The notes beneath the pieces were generated by a model, which did not search any database, was not told the origin of the DNA, and saw only the letters and a list, made by a program, of their open reading frames with translations. A program made the position numbers and the translations under genes. A DNA stretch of 64,000 nt from an uncultured Paracoccaceae bacterium (GTDB lineage: Bacteria > Pseudomonadota > Alphaproteobacteria > Rhodobacterales > Rhodobacteraceae), in assembly GCA_947499635.1 (NCBI GenBank), contig CANMPD010000001.1, positions 124,001 to 188,000 on the forward strand, in the 5' to 3' direction. This document shows positions 55,618-63,261 of the stretch, in pieces. Numbering within the stretch: position 1 is the stretch's first letter; the number at the start of each line of letters is the position of its first letter.

Positions 55618-57066
55618 ATGCAAATTCTTTCTTTTATGGGTGAATTTATGGACCTGAATCAATGGATGGTCTTGTCCATGTTTTTGGGATTTATTTACCT
55701 GCTGTTCCGCGGGATCCCCGTGGCATATGCGCTTGTTGGCATCAGTCTTATCTTCATCGTCATTGGCGAGTTCATATTGGACCCGAACCGCCGTTTCATA
55801 GAAGAATTCATCGAATATGATCGCGTCCGGTTGACCTATCAACGATTGGCGGCAGTTGGTGGTCGTTTCTTTGGAGGAACAATCAACAATCCTGTTCTTG
55901 TCGCCTTGCCGATGTTCATCTTTATGGGGCTGATGTTAGATCAGTCCGGTGTTGCGCAGCGTATGATGCGTTCGATGCAGGTTTTGTTTGGCGCGGTACG
56001 CGGCGGTCTGGCTTTATCGGTTATGTTGATCGGGATTATCCTCGCGGCGTCAACAGGGGTGATCGGTGCATCTGTTGTCTTGTTGGGGGTAATGGGTATT
56101 CCGACGATGTTGGAACAAAATTACAATAGCCCTGTGGCTGCAGGTACAGTAGCAGCCTCTGGCACATTGGGGATTTTGATTCCGCCCTCAATCATGCTGG
56201 TTATCATGTCAGACCAACTTGCGATTTCGCTAGGTGATCTGTTTATGGGGGCGTTGCTGCCCGGACTGCTGCTTGGTGGGCTCTACGTTCTGTACTTGAT
56301 TGTTTATGGGTTGATCAATCCCAAGGCTATGCCATTGCCGGAAGACCATGAACCTGTATCAATGAAGATTATAGGCGAAGTCGCGGTATCTGTTTTACCA
56401 CCATTCAGTTTGATTATGCTGGTTCTCGGGTCGATCTTCTTTGGTTTTGCGACACCTACTGAGGCCTCTGGTCTGGGTGCCCTAGGTGCAACGCTGCTTG
56501 CGTTGTTCAGCAAGAACTTGAACATGCCTGTATTCAAAGAAGTCATGATGCAGACATTGAAAACCAGTGGTTACATTGTTGGTATCTTTATCACCGCATC
56601 GTTTTTTGCATTCGTATTGCGACGCTACGGTGGTGATGAAATCATCGAAGGGATCGTGCTTGGATCGTTCGAAAACCCTTACATGGTTGTTGGTTTCATT
56701 TTATTTATCATCTTCTGCCTTGGGTTCTTATTGGACTGGATCGAAATCACACTGATCATCATGCCGCTTATGTTGCCTGTGATCCAATCTCTTGAGCTTG
56801 TCGTGAACGGTTTTGGTGTTGTCGGGGACCCATCTGTTGTCTGGTTCGCAATTCTTGTCGCTGTGACACTGCAAACATCGTTCTTGACACCTCCAGTTGG
56901 ATTTGCACTTTTCTATCTCAAAGGTGTTTGCCCACCGGAAGTGACTTTGGGTCATATTTACCGCGGTGTCATTCCGTTTGTTCTGTTGCAACTCTTTGGT
57001 CTTGGCCTTGTGTTTGCATTCCCATCTCTCACAACTTGGTTGCCCGCTGTGGCATATGGAAACTGA
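55618..57066 (+). CDS. TRAP transporter large permease (DctM family)
   Basis: A 482-residue sodium-coupled permease with about 12 helices. Typical stretches are AASTGVIGASVVLLGVMGIPTMLE, AGTVAASGTLGILIPPSIMLVIM and FFGFATPTEASGLGALGATLLA. Start ATG 55618. It is followed by the oxidase after 3 bases, indicating one operon. Confidence 0.94.
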   Translation: MQILSFMGEFMDLNQWMVLSMFLGFIYLLFRGIPVAYALVGISLIFIVIGEFILDPNRRFIEEFIEYDRVRLTYQRLAAVGGRFFGGTINNPVLVALPMFIFMGLMLDQSGVAQRMMRSMQVLFGAVRGGLALSVMLIGIILAASTGVIGASVVLLGVMGIPTMLEQNYNSPVAAGTVAASGTLGILIPPSIMLVIMSDQLAISLGDLFMGALLPGLLLGGLYVLYLIVYGLINPKAMPLPEDHEPVSMKIIGEVAVSVLPPFSLIMLVLGSIFFGFATPTEASGLGALGATLLALFSKNLNMPVFKEVMMQTLKTSGYIVGIFITASFFAFVLRRYGGDEIIEGIVLGSFENPYMVVGFILFIIFCLGFLLDWIEITLIIMPLMLPVIQSLELVVNGFGVVGDPSVVWFAILVAVTLQTSFLTPPVGFALFYLKGVCPPEVTLGHIYRGVIPFVLLQLFGLGLVFAFPSLTTWLPAVAYGN

Positions 57067-57069
57067 TCA

Positions 57070-58218
57070 ATGCGTTTGAAAAATTGTCACAACTTTCATG
57101 ACTATCGGAAGCTCGCTAAAAAGCGGCTTCCGGGGCCAATATTCAACTATATCGACGGTGGTGCTGACGACGAAGTTACTCTGCGCCGCAATACCACCGC
57201 TTATGACAAAGTTGATCTGGTGCCCAATGTCTTGCGTGGCGTAAAGGACGTTGATCTTTCCGTCACAGTCATGGGGCAAAAACTGGACGTACCATTTTAT
57301 TGTTCTCCGACAGCGTTACAACGCCTGTTTCATCATAGCGGTGAGCATGCTGTGGCTGCGGTTGCCGAGAAATTTGGGACGATGTTTGGTGTGTCATCTT
57401 TGGGCACAGCTTCATTGGAAGACCTGCGCGCGAAACACAGCAATCCACAGGTCTATCAGTTTTATTTCCACAAAGATCGTGGATTAAATTCGGCCATGAT
57501 GCAGCGCGCAAAAGAGGCCGGTGTGAACGTCATGATGCTGACCGTTGATAGTATCACAGGCGGTAATCGCGAACGTGATTTGCGCACAGGGTTTTCGATC
57601 CCGATGCGATTAAATGTACGTGGATTGTACGAGTTCATATCCAAGCCTGTGTGGGGTATCAATTATGTTACCCATGAAAAATTCAGGCTTCCTCAATTGG
57701 ACGACTATGTTGATATGTCTGGTGGGGCGAAATCTATCGGTGGATATTTTACCGAGATGCTGGACCCAACTATGAATTGGGACGATGTCGCCAAAATGGT
57801 TCAGGAATGGGATGGTGAGTTTTGTTTGAAAGGCGTCATGTCAATCGCAGATGCAAAACGTGCGGTAGAAATCGGTTGTACTGGTATCATTTTATCCAAT
57901 CATGGTGGGCGACAACTTGACGGATCGCGCACAGCGTTTGATCAACTGGAAGACATCGTTATGGCCGTTGGTGATCAGATCGACGTGATCGTTGATGGTG
58001 GTATCCAACGGGGAACACATATCCTCAAGGCACTATCTCGTGGTGCAAAGGCCGTAGGTCTGGGACGTTATTATTTGTATCCCTTGGCGGCAGCAGGCCA
58101 AGCGGGTGTTGATCGGGCACTGACGAACCTTCATACAGAAGTTCTGCGAGATATGCGCTTGATGGGATGTCGATCTATTGCAGAGCTTTCGCCTGAGAAC
58201 CTTGTCGCCAACGGCTAA
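57070..58218 (+). CDS. FMN-dependent alpha-hydroxyacid oxidase/dehydrogenase (LldD family)
   Basis: A 382-residue TIM-barrel flavoprotein oxidising L-2-hydroxyacids such as lactate. The start FNYIDGGADDEVTLRRN, the substrate loop YFHKDRGL, KGVMSIADAKRAVEIG, the active-site His in ILSNHGGRQLDGSRTAFD and the FMN phosphate motif DGGIQRGTHILKALSRGAKAVGLGR are all in place. It is the last gene of the TRAP operon, so the transported substrate is probably oxidised by this enzyme. Exact substrate unknown. Confidence 0.93.
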   Translation: MRLKNCHNFHDYRKLAKKRLPGPIFNYIDGGADDEVTLRRNTTAYDKVDLVPNVLRGVKDVDLSVTVMGQKLDVPFYCSPTALQRLFHHSGEHAVAAVAEKFGTMFGVSSLGTASLEDLRAKHSNPQVYQFYFHKDRGLNSAMMQRAKEAGVNVMMLTVDSITGGNRERDLRTGFSIPMRLNVRGLYEFISKPVWGINYVTHEKFRLPQLDDYVDMSGGAKSIGGYFTEMLDPTMNWDDVAKMVQEWDGEFCLKGVMSIADAKRAVEIGCTGIILSNHGGRQLDGSRTAFDQLEDIVMAVGDQIDVIVDGGIQRGTHILKALSRGAKAVGLGRYYLYPLAAAGQAGVDRALTNLHTEVLRDMRLMGCRSIAELSPENLVANG

Positions 58219-58248
58219 CTCTCATTGAGTTTTTAGTGTTTCAGTGGT

Positions 58249-58286
58249 CGTCTTCTTATCTCCAATCTCGTCGAGATCAGAAGACG
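58249..58286 (+). terminator. Stem-loop after the TRAP-oxidase operon
   Basis: CGTCTTCT (58249-58256) pairs with AGAAGACG (58279-58286), and inside ATCTC (58258-58262) pairs with GAGAT (58273-58277). No clear T tract follows. Confidence 0.6.
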
Positions 58287-58485
58287 GCATTAAGCTGGTT
58301 CAACCGAAACATATCCGCAAAAGAGCGCGCTGAGCTTTAACGTCAGGTCGCTGGGCAAAGCTGAAAGGGTTCTTTCAGGACAGTTGGGCGATCTCGGATT
58401 ACTGGCCTTTGGTTTGCGCCTGCGTTTCGACGACATAATCTTGAATGGCTGACGGCCCCGTGCGCGCTACGATCTGGAGGAATGA

Positions 58486-58949
58486 GACCGAAAAAGGCGA
58501 AAGCGACTCAACCGAATTCACGAAGTCCTACCGCGACATACGGAAGAACTCGCAGCTCGCGGTGCCGATGTAGAGTGTTTCAATTTTAAATTTGAAGAGA
58601 CGCCGGAATGCAGCTTTGCCGAAACAATCTTTGCGGCACAGGGCGAGTTGGGACGTGAACAAAATCGGCGCCAGACTATCCAGAAAATGAAAGCTCGGGT
58701 GGAGAAGGGTTATTACGTTTTTAGTGCCCCTGCGGGCTATCGTTTCACGCGTGACCCGGCTCATGGCAATATTTTGGTGCGTGATGAGCCCGTGGCCTCT
58801 CTCATCCAAGAAGCCCTTTAAGGCTTTGCCTTGGGGCGCTTCCAGACCAAATCTGAAATTTAGCGCTTTCTTCAGGATCAGCCAGCGTATCCCAAGAGCA
58901 CGAAGACAGGTCATATCCACCCGCGCAGCGCATCGATAATCTGCTACAT
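58486..58949 (+). pseudogene. Serine recombinase remnant
   Basis: One frame from 58486 matches the middle of a large serine (Pin/resolvase-type) recombinase: EELAARGADVECFNFKFEE, then FAAQGELGREQNRRQTIQKMKARVEKGYYVFSAPAGYR and LVRDEPVASLIQEAL. It is interrupted by TAA near 58819 and TAG near 58852; reading through (GFALGRFQTKSEI, then RFLQDQPAYPKS) continues the homology. The N-terminal catalytic Ser domain and the C-terminus are missing. The end abuts an IS3-type transposase remnant at about 58950. Non-functional. Confidence 0.8.
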
Positions 58950-59387
58950 CGTCCCGTCCTGACGGTCGTCGACACGTTTTCACGTTATTGTCCCGTCATC
59001 GACCCGCGCTTCAGCTATCGAGGTGAGGATGTTGTCACCACCTTGGGTCGTGTTTGCCGTGACATCGGATATCCCCAAACGATACGTGTGGATAATGGAA
59101 GCGAGTTCATCTCTCGCGATATGAATTTATGGGCCTATCAACGCGGCGTCACGCTGGGCTTCTCACGTCCCAGCAAGCCGACCGACAATGCGTTTATCGA
59201 ATCTTTCAACTCAAAGCTCAGAAGTGAATATTTGAACACACATTGGTTCATGAGCCGCGAAGACCCTTGTGAAAAGGTGGAGGCATGGCGCAGATACTAC
59301 AACGAAGAACGAGCCCACAGCGCGATTGGCAACATCCCCCCGATAACGCTGGCGGACTTACCTGACGTCACCAGCCTGTCATGCTGA
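58950..59387 (+). pseudogene. IS3-family transposase (OrfB) remnant, 5'-truncated
   Basis: The C-terminal part of an IS3-type DDE transposase: LTVVDTFSRYCPVIDPRFSY, TIRVDNGSEFISRDMNLWAY with the second catalytic Asp, SRPSKPTDNAFIESFNSKLRSEYLNTHWF with the Glu, and RRYYNEERAHSAIG. The first catalytic Asp and all upstream parts are gone. The frame continues upstream of the first possible start to about 58950, where it joins the recombinase remnant. No terminal inverted repeats are recognised. Confidence 0.85.
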
Positions 59388-59647
59388 GAAAAGATGGAAA
59401 CTCTGACCCTCCGTGGCAGAAGGTTGGGTAGCAGAGCAATATCAAACGGCCACATCGTGCTCTGGGTTACCGCCCTCCAGCGTCCAAAACCATCCTCCAT
59501 ATGGACCACAAGCCTATCATATCATGCACTAGCAATCAAATTAGACATCTTAAGTGGGCCTGGTCACCAAACATTGGGGAGCTTCCACTACAGGGCGGTC
59601 CACACTTGGAAACCAGTTACCGTCAAGCTGACGTTTCGCACGCTTCT

Positions 59648-60235
59648 TCAAAGTCGCGGTGATCTTCGGGGACACCTCAAATAGTCCGCCAACAGTGCGC
59701 AAATTATCGTATAGACATGATTATCGTATAGACATGGTTGACCCAAGCGTTCAAACTTGCACCCGGCCCGGTGAAGAATACGCTCGACAAAGACATCATA
59801 TACCGAGACTATATGCGTCAAGCCTTCCCGTTCTGCCAAGTCAAAGAGTCCGAAAAGCACTTCGTGCGTCGCTTGGTGTAGGCCTTCAGGACCAAAGTTA
59901 GCTATTGCTCTAGTATCCACGCAGAAGCGCGAGCTCTCCCAGATACGCATGTCTCTGATGATGGGCTTGCCGTTCATCACCTCTGGAAATACATCTGATA
60001 GCATGTGTGGCCCGACACTTGGTAACAAACGTAGTGATGCCAACAACTGACTATCGGAATCAACAGTGCAAACATAAAGCGGATTGAGTTCATCAAACCG
60101 GCCGATCTCTTTGCGGTCGACGACATTAACGCGCCACCCGCGACGATTCCAGAACTGGCGTGCTCGCAAGCGGTACATTTGGTCAAAAAGGTCTGCATAT
60201 TCGTTTATTTGGTTTGCGTAAGCTGTAACAATCAT
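59648..60235 (-). CDS. luxI: Acyl-homoserine-lactone synthase LuxI, frameshifted C-terminus
   Basis: LuxI makes the AHL signal from SAM and an acyl carrier. In the visible 195 residues R24, F28, W34, D48, R69, E100 and R103 match the conserved positions; the usual Asp45 is Gly. A 17-bp tandem duplication (59704-59737) shifts the frame after residue 172, so the last 23 residues (HVYTIICALLADYLR onward) are non-native. Without one copy the frame runs to a TAA at 59550 and gives a LuxI-like end (NLRTVGGLFEVSPKITATLKKR), total about 222 residues. GAGG lies six bases before ATG 60235. A lux-box-like dyad is upstream. Activity is doubtful as read. Confidence 0.85.
   Translation of the reverse strand: MIVTAYANQINEYADLFDQMYRLRARQFWNRRGWRVNVVDRKEIGRFDELNPLYVCTVDSDSQLLASLRLLPSVGPHMLSDVFPEVMNGKPIIRDMRIWESSRFCVDTRAIANFGPEGLHQATHEVLFGLFDLAEREGLTHIVSVYDVFVERILHRAGCKFERLGQPCLYDNHVYTIICALLADYLRCPRRSPRL
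59704..59737. repeat. 17-bp tandem duplication inside luxI
   Basis: TTATCGTATAGACATG(A/G) occurs twice in direct tandem at 59704-59720 and 59721-59737, identical except the last base. Since 17 is not a multiple of 3 it changes the frame of luxI. Confidence 0.97.
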
Positions 60236-60285
60236 TTCGTCCTCTAGCGTTGGTAAGACCTTACCGATCGGGAGTCTCAACACAC

Positions 60286-60303
60286 TACCGCAATTTTGCA
60301 GTA
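60286..60303. promoter_or_regulatory. Lux-box-like dyad upstream of luxI
   Basis: TACCGCAATTTTGCAGTA is an 18-base inverted repeat with one mismatch pair, centred about 59 bases upstream of the luxI ATG (60235). This fits activation at about -42 if the transcript starts near 60252. A second palindrome GGTAAG-AC-CTTACC lies at 60252-60265. Confidence 0.6.
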
Positions 60304-60352
60304 TCGTTTCGGAGCATGTAATCTGAAAGATAGGGTTTACGGTCGGTCGCGC

Positions 60353-61087
60353 TTAGTCCTTCCACGCGAAGCCGAGGCTGTTGTTTCGGAGTGCGATTGC
60401 AACGGCTTGCGTCTTGTTGGCTGCATCGAGCTTTTTACATGCGTTGGTGATGTAGAAGTTTACAGTACGCTCGGAAAGATTCAGAATTTTTCCGGTCTCC
60501 CAAGATGTTTTTCCATCTGCCGCCCAACGCAGAACTTCGCGTTCTCTGAAGGAGAGGTCTTTGGAAAGCACAGGGTCTTCCTCAGGTCGAATATTTAGGA
60601 TTTCTTTATGCAGCAAATGCGAAAAGTAGATCAATTCCGGTACCTTATGCCGCATGATACTAACCCATTCACTGGGTTGGTCGGTTGCGCCCAGCGAAAT
60701 CAGCGCTTCGCCGCCGGCAGAACATCGTACAGGAAGTGTTACTCCGACCTTATGCACACCAAAGTCTTCGGCTACGCTGAAAAATTGGCGCACTTTACGA
60801 CCACTGAGCGGAATGTCTTGCCAATCAAGAGGCAAGCTTCGTTTCGCGGCATAAAACACAACAGGATCAACCAAATCGAAGCTCTTTTCGAAATAATATG
60901 TGACCCATTTTTTGGAATAAGTCGTCATCAACCCATGCGGCAGAGGACACCGCCCTCTGATACTTGTAGCTAAGTACGTTATGTTCCCGATTCCAAAATC
61001 AGCGGCAAGGTTCCGCAGAAACCCTACCTTGCATGCAGAGTTGTGGAAGGTTTCTGTGTTCTCAATAAAAGTTTCTGAAAGGCTCAT
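60353..61087 (-). CDS. luxR: LuxR-family quorum-sensing regulator
   Basis: A 244-residue protein with an N-terminal autoinducer-binding domain (residues about 20-165, including MTTYSKKWVTYYFEKSFDLVDPVVF with the conserved Trp, Tyr and Asp) and a C-terminal LuxR helix-turn-helix (about 178-240: LSFREREVLRWAADGKTSWETGKILNLSERTVNFYI). It is upstream of luxI on the same strand, 117 bases away, and divergent from the LysE-family gene. The arrangement suggests autoregulation through the dyad at 60286. Confidence 0.93.
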   Translation of the reverse strand: MSLSETFIENTETFHNSACKVGFLRNLAADFGIGNITYLATSIRGRCPLPHGLMTTYSKKWVTYYFEKSFDLVDPVVFYAAKRSLPLDWQDIPLSGRKVRQFFSVAEDFGVHKVGVTLPVRCSAGGEALISLGATDQPSEWVSIMRHKVPELIYFSHLLHKEILNIRPEEDPVLSKDLSFREREVLRWAADGKTSWETGKILNLSERTVNFYITNACKKLDAANKTQAVAIALRNNSLGFAWKD

Positions 61088-61190
61088 ATAATCTACCTAC
61101 AGTTAATAAATGGAATCAATGTGATGATGACCACCTAAAGAAATGGTTCAGATGTCAAACAAACGAAATATAGCAAAGAGGATACATCAA

Positions 61191-61808
61191 GTGATTGACT
61201 TATTGGTATTTATTCCTGCGTGTTTTGCGCTCAACATGGCGTTTGGCCCAAACAATCTACTGGCCTTGACACACGGAGCAAAATTCGGACCATCATTTGC
61301 CTATTTTGCGAGCTTTGGCCGAATTTTAATTTTTACACCCATGATTGCGATTAGTGGCTTGGGGCTTGGGATGGTGGTTCAGAGCTCAATGATTCTCTTT
61401 TCGATTATCAAGATCCTAGGCGCGGCATATCTGATTTGGATAGGGATTAAGTTATTGCGAAGCGTTGACCCCGCATTCAAGACAACATCTGTCGAGAGGG
61501 CGCCGAGGATTAGGTCCGCCTTTCGCAACGAAGCTCTTGTCGCAGCTGGTAATCCCAAAGCGATCCTGATCTTCGCAGCCTTTTTCCCACAGTTTGTTGA
61601 TCTACAAAACTACGCTGCGAGCTACTTGTTGCTGGGCGGATTGTTTCTCGTTCTAGAGATGTTGGCGATCATGGTTTACGCTTCGGTCGGGCACTACGCT
61701 GCGAGTCTTGCACACTCAAAACTACATTGGTTCCAAAAAGCTTCCGGGGTGGGAATGATCTTGTTCGGTATCCTACTGCTTTTGACACATAAAACTGCAA
61801 CTCTGTAA
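61191..61808 (+). CDS. LysE/RhtB-family exporter
   Basis: A 205-residue inner membrane protein with six hydrophobic helices. The LysE/RhtB start IDLLVFIPACFALNMAFGPNNLLALTHG and the segment AAYLIWIGIKLLRS are diagnostic, as are RNEALVAAGNPKAILIFAAFFPQF. I chose GTG 61191 because AGAGG lies 9 bases upstream and it gives the canonical N-terminus; ATG 61143 adds 16 residues. RhtB proteins export homoserine or its lactone, so an AHL-related role is possible beside luxR, but amino acid export is equally possible. Confidence 0.9.
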   Translation: MIDLLVFIPACFALNMAFGPNNLLALTHGAKFGPSFAYFASFGRILIFTPMIAISGLGLGMVVQSSMILFSIIKILGAAYLIWIGIKLLRSVDPAFKTTSVERAPRIRSAFRNEALVAAGNPKAILIFAAFFPQFVDLQNYAASYLLLGGLFLVLEMLAIMVYASVGHYAASLAHSKLHWFQKASGVGMILFGILLLLTHKTATL

Positions 61809-61809
61809 C

Positions 61810-63261
61810 CTACTTACGGGCCTGAGCAGGTAAGGCGTCCACCTGATACCAGACCGTCGGAATTTGCGCCGCGGACATTACGCGGCGCAAACTTCGAGCT
61901 ATTTGCGTGAAGTCTAATTTCTCGGCAGCGACAACATAGGCGGCGGCGCGTTCTCCGTGCACAGGATCTGCTTCTCCTGTGACCCAGACGTCTTGTGCAT
62001 TGATATGCATGAGGAGCTTAGCTTCTATATAAGACGGGTAAAGGTTTTCACCTGCCCGAACTATCAGTCGCTTCTTGCGGCCAGCGAAAAAATAGAATTG
62101 ATCACGCCGCTGGAATATGTCTCCGGTTCTGATCGTGTCGGTCGTATTGCCAAATGCGCTAGCGGAACCCACTGGGTCATTGAGGTATCCCAGCATGGCG
62201 GTCGGTGTCTGAACCAGTAATTCCCCATCGTTTGCAGCTAAGGACAAATGCACATCCCGCATTGGTGTGCCAAGCGGTACGGCTTGATAATGTTCGAGCT
62301 GTTCCGCATCCAAAAGCGCGCTTGCAACTCGAGGACCAGCCTCGGACAGGCCATAGGTTGAAAAGATTTGGGCTTGTGGCGCATCATACAACAAGCGCCG
62401 CGCTTGCGGCGCGTGCAGGTAATCCCCGCCAACTGTCAGTACACGCAGACGGCGTAGTACATGCGGATTATAGGTCGATTGGGCACTGCCGGGCGTTATC
62501 ATACCTACTGTAAGGTTTTGAGCGGACAAAAGTTTGAGGGGATTCTGCCGGTGCGTGTCGATCACTACTCCAGTGGCCCCGGCAAGAAGCGTACTAAACA
62601 GCCCTGCCACCAGTCCGTAGCTGAAATAGAACGGCAAATTCAAGGCTATCCGATCAGATGCGCGCAAGCCGATCGCCTCCATGTGCATTTGGGCATTACG
62701 GATCACGTTGGCGAAGGAGTGCACGATGACTTTTGGGCGCCCTGTCGTACCGCTAGACAAGATCCCTAAAAGAGCAGCGCCAGAGTAGTGTCCGGAATCC
62801 ATCTGAGCCGTTGATAGAAGGCTGAGCCCCCCGGGTAGCGGGCGCCGCGTGTACAGCTTTTGGACGTGATAACTACCAACGGCGCTGGTCGGAACAACCA
62901 TCAGACCACCCCGGCCTTGGAGTAAGGTTTCGAGCCGGACAGCCGCTGGTGTGGTGGGCTTGATCAGGATCGGAAATAGCCCAGCCACGCTCGCTCCGAG
63001 CAATAGTACAACCGAAGCAAGGTCATTGCGCATCGGGATTAGGATTGGAGTAGACGGAGCTACGTCCAAGTTCTGGAGCATCTTGGCCCACTCCACCGCC
63101 TGTTGTGCAATCTCGGGCCCTCGCAGGATCGCTTCGTTTGCGGGGTCGAAAATTTGGCAATGTCCAGCCCGATCATTTTGCTGGCTCATCCAAGTCAGAA
63201 GACCTGTGGGATCGACCTTATTCAGCAAAGCCAACGAAGTTAGCGTGGGTGCCTTATGCAT
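61810..63261 (-). CDS. AMP-forming acyl-CoA/acyl-ACP ligase
   Basis: A 483-residue adenylate-forming enzyme. The P-loop ILSSGTTGRPKVIVHS (about 167-182), the IFSTYGLSEAG motif, TGDIFQRRDQFYFFAGRKKRLIVRAGENLYPSYIE with the hinge Asp/Arg/Lys, and the final LPAQARK (truncated A10 motif, ending at the Lys) are visible. It activates a carboxylic acid as an acyl-AMP; the acyl substrate is not predictable. The start overlaps the stop of the FabI-like gene. It converges with the LysE-family gene, 1 base apart. Confidence 0.88.
   Translation of the reverse strand: MHKAPTLTSLALLNKVDPTGLLTWMSQQNDRAGHCQIFDPANEAILRGPEIAQQAVEWAKMLQNLDVAPSTPILIPMRNDLASVVLLLGASVAGLFPILIKPTTPAAVRLETLLQGRGGLMVVPTSAVGSYHVQKLYTRRPLPGGLSLLSTAQMDSGHYSGAALLGILSSGTTGRPKVIVHSFANVIRNAQMHMEAIGLRASDRIALNLPFYFSYGLVAGLFSTLLAGATGVVIDTHRQNPLKLLSAQNLTVGMITPGSAQSTYNPHVLRRLRVLTVGGDYLHAPQARRLLYDAPQAQIFSTYGLSEAGPRVASALLDAEQLEHYQAVPLGTPMRDVHLSLAANDGELLVQTPTAMLGYLNDPVGSASAFGNTTDTIRTGDIFQRRDQFYFFAGRKKRLIVRAGENLYPSYIEAKLLMHINAQDVWVTGEADPVHGERAAAYVVAAEKLDFTQIARSLRRVMSAAQIPTVWYQVDALPAQARK

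Noticed and set aside
58528-58983. Minus-strand ORF of 151 residues opposite the recombinase remnant
   Set aside because: It runs against a frame with clear recombinase homology, has no domain and no ribosome binding site.
59297-59509. Minus-strand ORF of 70 residues at the end of the transposase remnant
   Set aside because: It overlaps the IS3 frame on the other strand, has no domain, and looks like a by-product of IS sequence.
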